Below, piece after piece: positions 12,193 through 22,596 of a stretch of 64,000 bases of DNA. The notes under the pieces were generated by a model. The model searched no databases and was not told where the DNA came from. It was given only the letters and a program-made list of their open reading frames with translations. The DNA lies in the NCBI GenBank assembly GCA_002104935.1, contig MCGT01000012.1, positions 620,001 through 684,000 on the forward strand. Reading direction: 5' to 3'. Source of the DNA: Hesseltinella vesiculosa. Taxonomy: Eukaryota; Mucoromycota; Mucoromycetes; Mucorales; Cunninghamellaceae. The position numbers were made by a program, and so were the translations under genes. The number at the start of each line of letters is the position of its first letter. Positions within the stretch are counted from its first letter, which is position 1.

Positions 12193-13480
12193 CGTTGATC
12201 AATAGCAAATGTAAAAAAAAAAAAAAAACAAAAATTGGCGGGAAAAAAAGAGTTTGACGCCACTACACTTCACGGATTCCAAATCTCTCAGCCAGCTGGT
12301 AATGAGTTCGCGTGCTTTTTTACGCACTAAAAAAGAATTTAGCAGTTCGTCCGATTGTATCACTTTTGTGCGTTGTTCTTAGCTTATAATTAAAAACAGG
12401 CATCCCAAATATCTCATGGCTGAATGGGGGCTACTAAGCCTAGCCCTGGACAGCACACACACCCACCCTGAGTAGGAAGTCCAGTGCTTGAACGTGCCCT
12501 CGCTCTGACCATGACAGTGGGTTCTGTTCAGGTTTCACTCTTCGGCGATGAAATCATCGCCTGTCGCTTTGGGTGAAGATCACCACTCGCTCCCACGAGG
12601 AAACAAATGAACTTGCAGCCTTGCCTGTCTCACGAGCCAAATATCATTGTTCCATCTTGCACCACCCCTGTCTTCTTGCCCATCCACTCCACTTCCTAGC
12701 CCTGGAGTCCCCGAAAGGAAAACGTACGCGTGCTGCCAGTTTGAAGCAATACCTCCGCCTTTTTTCTTGAGAAAACACGAGCGCGGTTGTTTAATAAATG
12801 AGGGGGCAGGCAGAAGAAATAGTTTTTAGCATTTTTATTTCCGTTTAATTTGACGCGACGCAATAGGATATGCGGATGCCCATTGCTTCTTTGTAGCCAT
12901 ATAGTGCAGTTTCTTCATCATTTTGAAACCTTCATTTTAATAGCAGGCACTTGAAGTTGGGTAGGATATAAGCAACCCTGGCTAAACAAAAAAAAAGAGA
13001 GGGGGGGGGTAAATCATTCACTTCCCGCTCTGCCTCCTTCCCTCATACCTTGCCATTGCGTTTGTTGATATCGTTCGTCACCATGGTCTCAGTTTTCAGC
13101 CACTAATTTGGTATGGAAGCCAGAAGTGTGTTACCAAACGAGAATTATTTCTTGGGCGAGGTGCCTACGGCCTCGAAAGGTAAAAAAGGTCAGCCAGTTT
13201 TTCTTCATGTCATTTAATATAATTTCATCATACCTCTGTCAATTGATTTTAATAGATTCACCAAAACGTCTTCTTGTCATCACCAAATATATCACCGTTA
13301 AATTTGACTTTTTTTTTCTGCTTTACAGCTGAGTTGCTGAGTAACTCCATCATAGGCAGTTGTGCCTTAATACATGTTCTTCCTTTTCGAAAGCCAATGT
13401 CACCACTAGTTTTGGTTTGGATAAATGAGGAATCTACTTCTCATTCTTGATGCAAACTTGCCTTTGGTGCTGCTGATTTA
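12193..13480. other. Intergenic, nothing recognised
   Basis: The first 50 bases are the T-rich leader of the Trm732/THADA gene. A GC-richer block at 12400-12740 holds short open frames on the plus strand with no recognisable family. The rest is AT-rich with an A-run/G-run at about 12989-13010. I see no gene or RNA that I can support. Confidence 0.4.
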
Positions 13481-13499
13481 ATGCATCAATTCGTTTTCT

Positions 13500-14620
13500 T
13501 TCCAGTGAAAATTAAGCTGCCACTTTCCATGTTGGCCACTTTCCATGTTGATCTGGGAGTAACTTGCGTTTTTTTTTCCGAGCTGAATGAGTATGTCACA
13601 AAGGGTTCAATTGTCTGCATTGTCGAGAACTCCCATCCAGTGGTTGCTCTCAGCTGTCCTCCGTTCAGATGTGTAAAGGTAGATGATGTGCTCATGTCAA
13701 AAAAGCTGTCTAAGAGAAAAAAGGAGATGAGACCATGGGTGAGTTTGCTTTGTTGACGACATACCTTTGCTACTGCTGCATCGATGCATTTGGTTCGTTT
13801 TCTTCCAGCGTGCTGCTCGTATTCCCTGCTGGTAATTGTTTTGTAGGCCGAGTTTCGATTTCAAATGTGAAACTGGTGCTCGGTGACTGATGCTTGCCAT
13901 TGAAGATAGCATATGCCAGGGTGATAAGGTTGGATGCATAAGTCACCATTTACGTAGGAGATTGCCTGCGACAAATCAGTGGGTTTGTTTGACTTTGCCA
14001 GGCTGAACTGCCACTTTCTGTGTTGACCAGAGTGTAACTTGCTTTTTTTTTTTTCGGGCTCGACAAGTGTGCCTGAGAGATGCCCCAATAGTTCAATTGT
14101 CTGCATTGTCGAGAACTGCCGTCTAGTAATTGCTATCAACTGTCCTCCATTGAGATTTGTAAAGGCGGATGATGTGATCATGCCAAGTAAGATGTCTAAA
14201 AAAAGAAGAGATGAGACCATGGTCGAGTTGACTTTGATGCTGACATACCTTTGCTATTGCTGCATTGATGCTTCGATTTCAAGTGTATTTGGTTCCCGGT
14301 GACTGGTGCTTGTCATTGGAATTAGCATAACCCAGAGAGATGATGGGGTTGGGTACACAAGTCACCATTTACGAGATTGCCCTGTGGCAAACCAGTGGAT
14401 TTTTTTGATGGAGTTGCCACTTTGCGAGGATGAATTCAAGTGTGCAGATTTCCACATCCATGATGGACCTCGTGCGTTGGTTAAGTAAGATCAAACTATC
14501 CTATAATATATCAGTGTTCAGTACTGATTGCAGAGAGACCAGGGTTCGTTGCTCTTGCATTACCTTGTTTGAAATGTCCAGACATTATTTGGCTGGAGAC
14601 CAACTGCATCAGAGAGTTTG
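13500..14620. repeat. Degenerate direct tandem repeats (~420-480 bp units)
   Basis: The block at 13520-13800 recurs at 14000-14290 with the same order of landmarks: CACTTTC-GTGTTGA-like, T-run, TTCAATTGTCTGCATTG, a TCGAGAACT segment, GATGATGTG, GATGAGACCATGG and ACATACCTTTGCTA. The segment around 13870-13970 (GGTGACTG, GTCACCATTTACG) recurs at 14290-14400. Between the two best copies, changes fall at all codon positions in both plausible frames, so I find no sign of protein-level selection. These look like old tandem duplications of non-coding DNA or a dead gene. Confidence 0.6.
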
Positions 14621-14639
14621 ATTTCTGGATGTCTTGGTG

Positions 14640-16240
14640 TTATTGAGTTGGTTCAAGTAGCGCTATAGAAAAAAAAATGAGCGGCCTGGGGGTGCCTCGA
14701 CAGATGGTCTCGTTACCTATCGCAGTTGGTTTTACAGTGCTTGCTTGATAGGTGCGACTTGGGCTTTTTGCTTTGACACCAAGACAGCACCGGCATGGAT
14801 ATTTTTGTGGGTTAAACAAAGGATAGCCCACTCCCAAACGATAGCCTGAAGATGGAATGGAGAGACCAAAGTATAATGATGCTTGACCCATTCGGGTTTT
14901 CCGGTCTTGTTGCCAGAGGGGGGTAAAAGTCTAGCGTTCCCCAGTTGGCAATGCGGTTGAATACCCTGCATTCGTCTTGAAGTTCATTGAAGTAGCCAAG
15001 GATGTCACGAGAGGCCAGAATTCATCTATTTTTTGTAACGAGATGATTGACATTGGCTGATGTAGCTCGTTGACTTCATGATCACCAGCTATGAGATACA
15101 GAAGCTGGAATACTTTGACCAAAGACTGGAGGTTTGAAACCCATAATTGGCGAGAGTCATTGATCGAATGCATAATCGAGTTGATGTCTTTGCCCTGCCT
15201 ACCTGCCAAAAAAAAAAATCGCGACCTCCCCGCCAAAAGCGATCCGGCATGAACCATATCCTAGGCGAGCCCTATCGTGAATCCTTCACCACGCAGCCAC
15301 TTACCTACACCCTCCTGGTTCAGTCCCGGCCCTATGTCAGGTCGTCAAAAGTACGAAGCTGCGTTTTCCTTCTGGCTTTCCCATGAAAGACCAAGTCGAC
15401 ACTGGATCCAACAAGCATCAGGGGATTCCATCAAGAGGACAAGAATGACAACCAAAAGGTACAAGAGGACAAGGCAACACATTCCTTTGGCCGACCGGTC
15501 TCCCAAGCAAGGCAAGCGAAGGAGGCCGGCCACAGAAGCGTTGAAAAAGTGAAAAAAAAGAGTGGTTAGCCGCGGCCTGTCTTGAATAAAATGATGCTCA
15601 TCTGACTTACCGATTTGTTTGAGCAGGACTGGAGGGTTTGGAAGATGGCTCCACCAGCACAGAATGATATGGGAGTTTTTTTTTGCGAAAAAGAAAAAAG
15701 GGTAGCAATTAGTCACTGGTCAAAATTTCTATACGAGATATTTTTACCTTAAAAGGAGATCATTTTCCAGAAGGTGCCTAAGCAGTCCAAAAAAAAAAAA
15801 GTGCCCACCATGTCCAATAGTTCCAGTTGGTCGACGTCATTCAATCCTTTGTGTAACTCCATCCGCTAAGTGTCATGAAGGAAAGAGTGAGCTGTTGACT
15901 TTATCATCCGTACCTTCATCCACAGGAGCACAAGGAAATCGGCCAGGAAAATATAGGTACTAGACCACAGTAGTATCCAGAAACACTTTGGCAAGCTTCA
16001 TGCAGAAGGTGTCCATCACGCACTTGGAGAGGAGAGGCTAACCTCAGTGTTGGCGATAGCAGGCCAGTTGAAGGCCATAGTTGTTGAGGCTGGTCAGTCA
16101 GTTCAGGAGCCGTTGGTGGCTCAAGACCGGTAGGCAGGGCAGGTGACGAATGCAGGGTTGTTAGTAGGTCACCTAAAAAAGAAAGCGTGTTGAATAAAAT
16201 GAATCACTCAAGCTGTATAATTATCTTACCGTTTGTGGTG
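14640..16240 (-). pseudogene. Exon-like chain, possible decayed or second gene
   Basis: Downstream of the micro-exon gene the minus strand still shows splice-flanked segments that join in frame. They are a segment ending at 16230 (reading HVIWVTTN), then 16177-16042 (DLLTTLHSSPALPTGLEPP), then a short exon (TYIFLADFLVLLWMK), then RMELHKGLNDVDQLELLDM, then later pieces around 15665-15605, 15345-15318 and 15205-14936 (KDINSIMHSINDSRQLW, SLVKVFQLLYLIAGDHEVNE). Frames break near 15780 and 14940, and no clear start exists. It may be the original C-terminal part of the upstream gene, cut off by a frameshift, or a separate decayed gene. No family is recognised. Confidence 0.35.
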
Positions 16241-16263
16241 ACCCAAATGACGTGATCAGAGTT

Positions 16264-16350
16264 GGCGCCAAAGAGACAGGCGCCAAGCACACAGGCGCCG
16301 CAAGAAGCAGGCGCCAAACACACAGGCGACAAAGAGCGAGGCACCGAGGA
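16264..16350. repeat. 15-16-bp GGCGCC minisatellite
   Basis: Five to six imperfect units beginning GGCGCC (last units GGCGAC, GGCACC), each followed by an A-rich half such as AAAGAGACA or AAGCACACA. It lies just past the stop of the micro-exon gene. On the minus strand two frames stay open through it, one giving cysteine/alanine-rich repeats that join the downstream exon chain. Confidence 0.6.
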
Positions 16351-16357
16351 GAGAAAA

Positions 16358-19300
16358 TTATGGCCAGTCGGCCGGTAGGCCAGGAGCAGACGGCACAAAC
16401 ACCGGTTTGAGGCGGTGGCGAAGCGGCTTGATGTCGCGCTTGGCCTAATTAGATATAAAAAAAAAGTCAGTGAGTGCCATGGACAACAAGATCTTTATCT
16501 TTTGTTTTTCTTACGAGAACATCACCGCTTGCCACACGCCGACGAGGGGGGTCGTCCTCGTCATCTCCTGGCCCAGAGTTTAGCTGGACCCCTACAATTC
16601 TTGCTGCTGCAGCCGCTGTACCGGCTGCCAAGGCAGGCACAGCGGGAGCAACAGCAGGACGAGCAGAAGAAGACACACGGCCACCACCAGCAAGACCAAG
16701 AAGAGCTTCGGCTGCTGACGTGCGCTGCACGTCAGCAGGAGGAGGAGCAGCAGTGCGCACGACGGGTGGCGCACTTGCACGCACAGCAGGACGACTAGCT
16801 GTGCGTGCAGGAGGCGGAATGGACGTGCGCACTGGGCGGCGAGGAAGAGCAGCCGCCACAGCAGGAGAAGCAGCAGCCGCCACACGCACAGCAGCAGGAG
16901 CAGCAGACACACGGCCACCACCAGCGAGAGCAAGAAGAGCTTCGGCTGCTGACGTGCAGCGCACGCCAGCAGGAGGAGGAGGAGCAGCAGCAAACACACC
17001 GGGAGCAGCAGCAGACACAACAGCAGCGGCGGACACAACAGGAGCAGCGGCAGACACACCGGGAGCGGCAGCAGACACAACAGCAGCGGCAGACACAACA
17101 GCAGCGGCAGACACAACAGGAGCAGCGGCAGACACAACAGCAGCGGCAGACACACCAGGAGCAGCAGCAACACGCACAGCGGGAGCGGGAGGAGCAGAGA
17201 CAGCGGGGCGAACAACAGAACGCACACGGGCACCACCAGCAAGAGCAACGAGAGCTTCAACTGCCGACGAGCGGCGCACACCACCAGCAACGGCAGGAGA
17301 AACGACATCCGCCAAGCGAGAACGCACAATGGGAGCAGGTGCGTTGTAGCTTGCCACAGTGCAGGTGGGCAGGCACTGGGCAGGACCAGCAGGCACGTCA
17401 CCAGTGCCTGCGGCTCGCTTGACGGGGGCTGCTGTGGGTGCAGTGTCGTCTACGAGCATTGGCTCGGCAGGAACCACGACACTGCGGGCTTGCACCACAG
17501 CAGCAGGTGCCAGGGCAGGTTCATCCACGAGCATTGGCTCGGGAGAAGCCACAGGAACAATGGCGGCTTGATCCACGAGCATTGGCTCGGGAGAGGCCAC
17601 TGGCACCGGAACAGGGACACCCGCATCGGCTTCAGGAGCCCAGCACCAAGGAACAGGGACACCAACGCGACGAACAGGCAAAAGACCTAGATTGGATTGA
17701 GCAAGATGTCAATACACACTCTCCATTTCAATACTCCAACATTGTCTTACCAAAAGCGCGGTCAAAGGCCATGTGGCGGGCATGTCGTCGGCGGTGTCGG
17801 CGGTGCTGGCTGACAAAACTGAAGCGCAGTTGGCCTAAGAAAAAGTTAGATCGTATATGAGTTATGCGTCTTTGGTTGGCTCCACTATTTGCAACTTACG
17901 CTCAAGCACGTATGGCTGGTGGCGGTGGCCATAGTGCTTGTTTGGCCAAGCAACCAACTTTGAGCGGGGTCGGGGGGCTTTGTAAAAAAAAAAAAGAAAA
18001 GAGAGTGAGCTTCATGTTTGCATTCATGTTTTACAAGATTTAGTTTCACTCGACTTACGAGGGCAAAAGACCACGACAGGTACATCAGCTGATGCGGCAG
18101 GAGCAACAGTGGCCGCATCAACTGAAGGGGCAGGGCTTGAAATCACAGCCTCAGCAGAGTCTGAGGCTGGAACACCGCGAGTGGAAACTTTCTTGACGAC
18201 GAGGAGGTTGGATTCCTAAATGGAATGCAAAAAAATTAGTTTTGCACCGATACAAAACAAGTCATTTGATTAACTCACCAAGCCAATCGAGTCCTCGTTT
18301 TTGGTGATGGGGGCTTTGTTGACGACGAGGAGGTTGGTTCCCTACATGAAATACGATAAGATGAGCATTGTACCGAGGCAAATAAAGTCTTTGATCAACT
18401 TACCAAGCCAAAGGTATCCTCGCTTGCGGTGTTGGGGACTTTGTTGTCGACGAGGAGGTTGGTTCCCTACATGAAGTACGACGAGATTAGTACTGCTGCA
18501 CCGGTGAAAACAAAGTCTTTGGTCAACTTACCAAGCCAAAGGTATCCTCGTTTGTCGTGGTCAGGACTTTGGGGTGGTGAATGAGCTTCGCCTATTTGCA
18601 ACAAAAAGGAAAAGGGGTGAGTTGTGTGTTCTCTTGCCAAGAGCCATAACAAATAGCCAAAGACTTACATTGTTGATACAGCGGATGACAAACTCATTCT
18701 TTGCAGAACGTGTGCCCTATGCACAGTTAAAAAAAATGACTGTGAATAAACGATTCCAGAGTATTTGATCAAACTTACCAAGTCCACGTTCTGGTACTCA
18801 ACCCCCTTTGTACAATGAAAAGATAAGAAAAAGAAAAATGGATATGAGTACAATGGTTTCTAGGCAAAGATGTTTTTGGTAAGACTTACAAAGTCCAAAG
18901 GTGCGTATTGGTGTCGGCGGGTTCGCTAATTAAAGTAAAGAAGGCGATGATTAGACTCGACTGAATAGACCACTACTTTAGTATTAAACTTACCGTGCCC
19001 GTGGCGAACAAGTAGATTGCATACATGATCAAGGACAGGGAACATGCAGCAATCAAGGCGGAGGCTATGGCCGACACAAGCAGGATCAAGGTTGACCCAA
19101 GCAGGAGCAAGGCCGACCATAGCACGGCCGACAAACAGACCAACACCACATCAAAGAGCTTGCTGACCAAAAGGTCAGCGGCCAAAACCAACTGATGAGC
19201 CAGGTGCACTACATCAGGGGTAATGGCAAGCACGCAACGAGCAAAACGCACAGCAACGTTGCGGATGTGGCGGGCAACACGCACAGCACCTTTGTGGATC

Positions 19301-19593
19301 TGGCCAAAAAGATCCAAACGAACAACACCCCAAAGCAGAACATAACATGCCAGGACGGCAGCCATGGCACAAAGGCCAAGCGCAAAGTCACTGGCAAAGT
19401 TCTCGGAAACTTCACCCACGGTGGCCAGTGGGGAAGGTGAGGATGCAGGTGCGGCATCAAGGAGAGCGGGAACGGGTGGTGGGGTGATCAATGGGGTGGT
19501 CGAGCGAGCCAAACGCTCAAGCTCGAGCACAATGCGCCAGTACTGGCGGAAGAACAGTACTGGCAAAAAAACAGCAGCAAAAAGGAAGAGCAT
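16358..19593 (-). CDS. Micro-exon-rich membrane-anchored repeat protein
   Basis: Twelve minus-strand exons (19593-18994, 18925-18890, 18805-18779, 18716-18669, 18591-18532, 18466-18404, 18341-18279, 18215-18059, 17977-17900, 17834-17751, 17686-16515, 16444-16358) join without a frame break into 824 residues and a TAA at 16358. Exon 1 encodes an N-terminal anchor (MLFLFAAVFLPVLFF), a second membrane helix (about residues 70-95) and a long hydrophobic hairpin near 150-200. Exons 2-7 are 27-63 bases, all multiples of three in phase 0, so any could be skipped. Exons 5-8 are related (for example GTNLLVDNKVPNTASED and GTNLLVVNKAPITKNED). The large exon 11 encodes three EPMLVD motifs, three copies of a SAAEALLALAGGGRV-type motif, and long Val-Ser-Ala repeats. 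No family recognised; function unknown. The in-frame chain is the main evidence. The ATG at 19593 is chosen because the upstream frame runs through T-rich leader and starts only at TTG. Confidence 0.7.
16985..17190. repeat. Coding micro-repeat encoding Val-Ser-Ala-Ala-Ala
   Basis: Within the large exon of the micro-exon gene, 15-18-base units spelling minus-strand VSAAAPV or VSAAAVV recur about nine times. The same DNA leaves several plus-strand and minus-strand frames open because it lacks T-initial stop codons. Confidence 0.7.
18151..18716 (-). repeat. Tandem ~125-bp exon+intron cassette
   Basis: The 5' ends of exons 4, 5, 6, 7 and 8 of the micro-exon gene lie at 18716, 18591, 18466, 18341 and 18215, a register of 125, 125, 125 and 126 bases. 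The introns are also alike: each begins GTAAGTTGA(T/C)CAAA or GTGAGTTAATCAAA, continues GACTT(T)-TT-C-GGT, and three end in a near-identical TTCATGTAG or CCATTTAG. Duplication therefore copied whole exon-intron units. Confidence 0.75.
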
Positions 19594-20339
19594 CGCAAAA
19601 AAAAAAGCAAGTAAAAAGCACGATAGCAGTAATAAGAAAACGAAAAAAAAACAGCAGCAAAGTAGGGTAACCCTAAAGAAAAAGAAATGAAAACAATCGA
19701 GGCTCGAGAAGCAAGTAAACAAAAAAAACTTTTTCGCCAGCGACCAATCAAATCACAGCGGTGGCTTGTGTGCTTTGACCTGCTTTTTCTCCTCGACGTT
19801 TCTTTGACGTTTGTTAGAGTAAAAGAAACATTACCTCAAGAAATGAACAAGGTGTAAAGAAATGCAACGCGCAAAGTGTAGTGGAGATGGAATGAATTCA
19901 GGCACAGAGATTGTGCATCGTAGCACTGGCCGAGTTTCACCAAATGCAGGCGATCGAAAATAACCCTAATACACCACTCATTTCAGGGAAAATCAACCGT
20001 GATCTGCACTGGTATTCTCTCTGCTTATTACGATATACACTGTGCGTAAAGTGTCAATAATGAGGTCTATTTCTTGCTAGTCAGGGAGACATTTGAAAAG
20101 GGGTTTTGCCTGCATTTACAAACACCGAAGAGAGCGGCGCCACCACCAAAGAAAAAAAAAGCAACAACTTGTCAAACCAAGTTGATGAGGCACGGTATGG
20201 AAAGAGAAATTCAGACACCCTGGAGTAGTTTGTAAATGATGAGTGGTTGGACTATTGCTTTTTCATATCGAGCGTAGCATTCGCTAATTACCAATGACGC
20301 CACGGGCAGTGACCAGGAATCGAGGTTAGTGTGCGGCAT
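19594..20339. other. Intergenic, nothing recognised
   Basis: Just upstream of the micro-exon gene's start is an A-run/T-run leader (19600-19740 on the minus strand very T-rich). The remainder is AT-rich single-copy-looking sequence with no gene I can support. Confidence 0.4.
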
Positions 20340-20640
20340 TCGAATTGGCTGCTCATTTTTTTTCATTTTGAAAAAAAAAACAAAACACTGCACAGCACTT
20401 TTGGGAGATCAGATCAATGTGAAATTATGCAAAAGTGTGCAAACCAATGAATTATGATGATTCTGAAAAAATGGCGTCGATTGATGAAGATCTCTCAGCC
20501 AACTTTTGCACGCTTTCGTTTTGACATCGCTGATCCACCAGCTAAAAAAATGGAAAAATGAGCCGCTTTCGCCAGGGAGAGCCCAGACAGTCAGATCAAA
20601 CCACCACAGTGCAAAATCGTTCTAAATGAAATCACCAGAA
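20340..20640 (+). repeat. Diverged dispersed repeat, copy 1
   Basis: This stretch aligns with 49490-49790 at roughly two-thirds identity by eye. Shared landmarks in order are TTCATTTTGAAAAAAAAAA, CAGCACTTT, GTCGATT-ATCAAG/GAAG, CAGCCAA-TTTTG, TTTCGTTTT, CA(C)CAGCTAAAAAA, ATGAAAAAT/ATGGAAAAATGAGC, CACCAGGG/CGCCAGGG and GATCA. It is a dispersed repeat of unknown type. Confidence 0.5.
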
Positions 20641-21113
20641 ATGATTTCGCGTCGTTACTCGGCGGGTTATGGCGACACCACAAAAGCGGAAAAAAATGCA
20701 GTGTCGAAACTAGCTTTGGCACAATGCTCGACTTGGCACCCACCATCGTTTTCCATGAGAGACAAAGGAATAAAGCGAGAAAAAAGGAGCTCTCTGTCCT
20801 ATACTGGGCAATTTTCTGCTCATCAGCCAGACAAGTTGGTGGAGGGCAAGGAATGGTTTAGCAGAGAGTTGTTTTTTTTTTTTTTTTTTTTTTTTTTTTG
20901 AATTGAGCTGATGTAGATTATTTCTGCCATCGTATGGCATGTTGGTGCGATGATTTGCGCGTGAGGAGATTAGAGGAGATCTCTTTTTGCCAGCCAACCA
21001 GCTGACCGCCCTGTTTTAGAAGACGTGGAAAAAATAATCGTTCAATGTTCATGTTTACTATTATTTCATATCAAGGTCGACAACAAAAGTCAGGGAAAGC
21101 CGCAAGATGATCT
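20641..21113. other. Intergenic with long T-run
   Basis: Contains a run of 28 T at 20873-20900 and no recognisable gene. It precedes the 3' end of the minus-strand orphan gene. Confidence 0.5.
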
Positions 21114-22172
21114 TCAGCTATTTCTGGGTCGCAATAGATAAGAATGTCTTGGGGTCACGCGACGGCACTGACGTGTTTTCAAAAATGTAAAGTAATCGCA
21201 GCTGCATTCATTCTGAAGGTAGTAAATGATGGGGCCAGTCCAATAGACATGACGAGTATAGGTGCGACGGCTAGTTGTTTGGCGTACAAAAGGGACAGGA
21301 TGGATGCCTTGGGATGATGGATCGTGGTCAAAATACTTGAGGATGCCATATCGGGAGAGGTAGCGAGGGTAGGTGAGGATGGGCGGCGCCTTGTTGCCAT
21401 ATGTTTCAGCCAGTTGTTGCTTGGCTTCGCGGCGATGGGATCTACACAACTCTTCCAAGCTGCCATTAGGGAACAGGCAGATGCGCACTTCTTTGGGTTC
21501 ATCCAAGGAGGTGTCATAGGGCCGTATTGCTTGCTGTGGTGTTGGTGGCGATGGCTGGGGAGAGCTGTTGTCATGCGAGGCTGGCTCCTGCAAAAGATTA
21601 CTGATGCTGAAGACTCCAGCGGAAGAAGAGTGACGAGGCTCAGGAGTGAGAGAAGGGGTTGAGGCCGCGCAGGAAGTGACTGATATTGGTCGAGCTCTGG
21701 ATTCCGATGCAGTGATGGCGGATAAGGTCTTCGTAGTGGTGGAAGGATCGGTGCTGGAAGTGGATGGCGAAGGCTGGGGACCAAGGGATGATGTGGTCGA
21801 GGGAAAAACGGGCGAGCCCAAAGCAGAAGCGGGACTGGGTTCGGTGGCAGAGGTTGCTATGGAGAGTGGGGCGGAGTTCGTAGGCAGGCTAAGGGTAGCA
21901 GGCGGGGTGACACTGCTTTGTGATATGCCGCCATCGGAAGGGGAGCCAAAACGGCCACAGCGTTCACAATACCCATAGAGACGCCAGAGATGCATCACTT
22001 GGTCCAAGGGAGTGTCACCTTCTGTAGGATGGGCAGCGTGTTGATCAATGAATTTAAACCAATACGGGTGGTGTTTGACAATACTGGCTAGGTCACTCGA
22101 GTCTTGAGCCACTCTTGTCAGGTTGATGGTTTCAAATAGAAATTTCCAAAGTTGCTGCGCATTGATTTCCAT
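21114..22172 (-). CDS. Hypothetical protein with S/T/P-rich linker, 352 aa
   Basis: A long uninterrupted minus-strand frame starts at the ATG at 22172 (MEINAQQLWKFLFETINLT) and ends at 21114. The N-terminal ~90 residues look globular and contain HLWRLYGYCERCGRFG with a CxxC pair. Residues about 90-215 are a Ser/Thr/Pro-rich, probably disordered linker. The C-terminal ~130 residues are globular again, with KEVRICLFPNGSLEELCRSH, LTYPRYLSRYGILKYFDHD and the Cys/Tyr-rich YYLQNECSCDYF. The two-domain layout and balanced composition argue for a real gene, probably fungus-specific. I do not recognise the family. The upstream in-frame ATG would add a T-rich stretch and is less likely. Confidence 0.6.
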   Translation of the reverse strand: MEINAQQLWKFLFETINLTRVAQDSSDLASIVKHHPYWFKFIDQHAAHPTEGDTPLDQVMHLWRLYGYCERCGRFGSPSDGGISQSSVTPPATLSLPTNSAPLSIATSATEPSPASALGSPVFPSTTSSLGPQPSPSTSSTDPSTTTKTLSAITASESRARPISVTSCAASTPSLTPEPRHSSSAGVFSISNLLQEPASHDNSSPQPSPPTPQQAIRPYDTSLDEPKEVRICLFPNGSLEELCRSHRREAKQQLAETYGNKAPPILTYPRYLSRYGILKYFDHDPSSQGIHPVPFVRQTTSRRTYTRHVYWTGPIIYYLQNECSCDYFTFLKTRQCRRVTPRHSYLLRPRNS

Positions 22173-22428
22173 TGCAAGTAAAAAGATGTCAACAGGAGCC
22201 TTAATTGAGGATCGAAGAATAAAATAGTGATAAAAAAAAAACGATACAGGAAAGAGAGACGTGGAAACGGGAAAGAAAAACGAAAGATCATGTGGAGAGA
22301 GACAAAAATGAGCTTTAATATACAAAAATAAAAAACTTGTCAGAGGAGGGTACGATCTGGTTTTTATTTATCGTGAAAAAAAGTTGTCAATTGTAACCCT
22401 TTCAAATAGTTCCATAAGCGCAAGGTTC

Positions 22429-22434
22429 TTTATT
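22429..22434 (-). terminator. Candidate poly(A) signal for the RanBP3-like gene
   Basis: Minus-strand AATAAA about 165 bases beyond the stop at 22597; another A/T-rich candidate follows near 22360. Only position supports it. Confidence 0.25.
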
Positions 22435-22596
22435 TGCTTGGAGAGATCACGATTAGCTCGTCTAGAAAAAAAAATTATCAAAAAAATTGAAAGAAGCGAA
22501 GCAATGGGTAAAATAAAAAAGAACATTGCGTTGGATGGAAGCTATTCACAAACGTGGGAACGAGGGAAGGAAAAAGGGGAAAGGAAAGAGGGGAAT

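Noticed and set aside
16474..17422. Plus-strand frames of 291 and 205 codons
   Set aside because: Low-complexity by-products of the GC-rich repeats; the minus strand alone joins eleven other exons in frame.
18973..19722. Upstream extension of the micro-exon gene to 19722
   Set aside because: It would start at TTG and translate a T-rich leader into poly-Phe/Leu; the ATG at 19593 gives a normal anchor.
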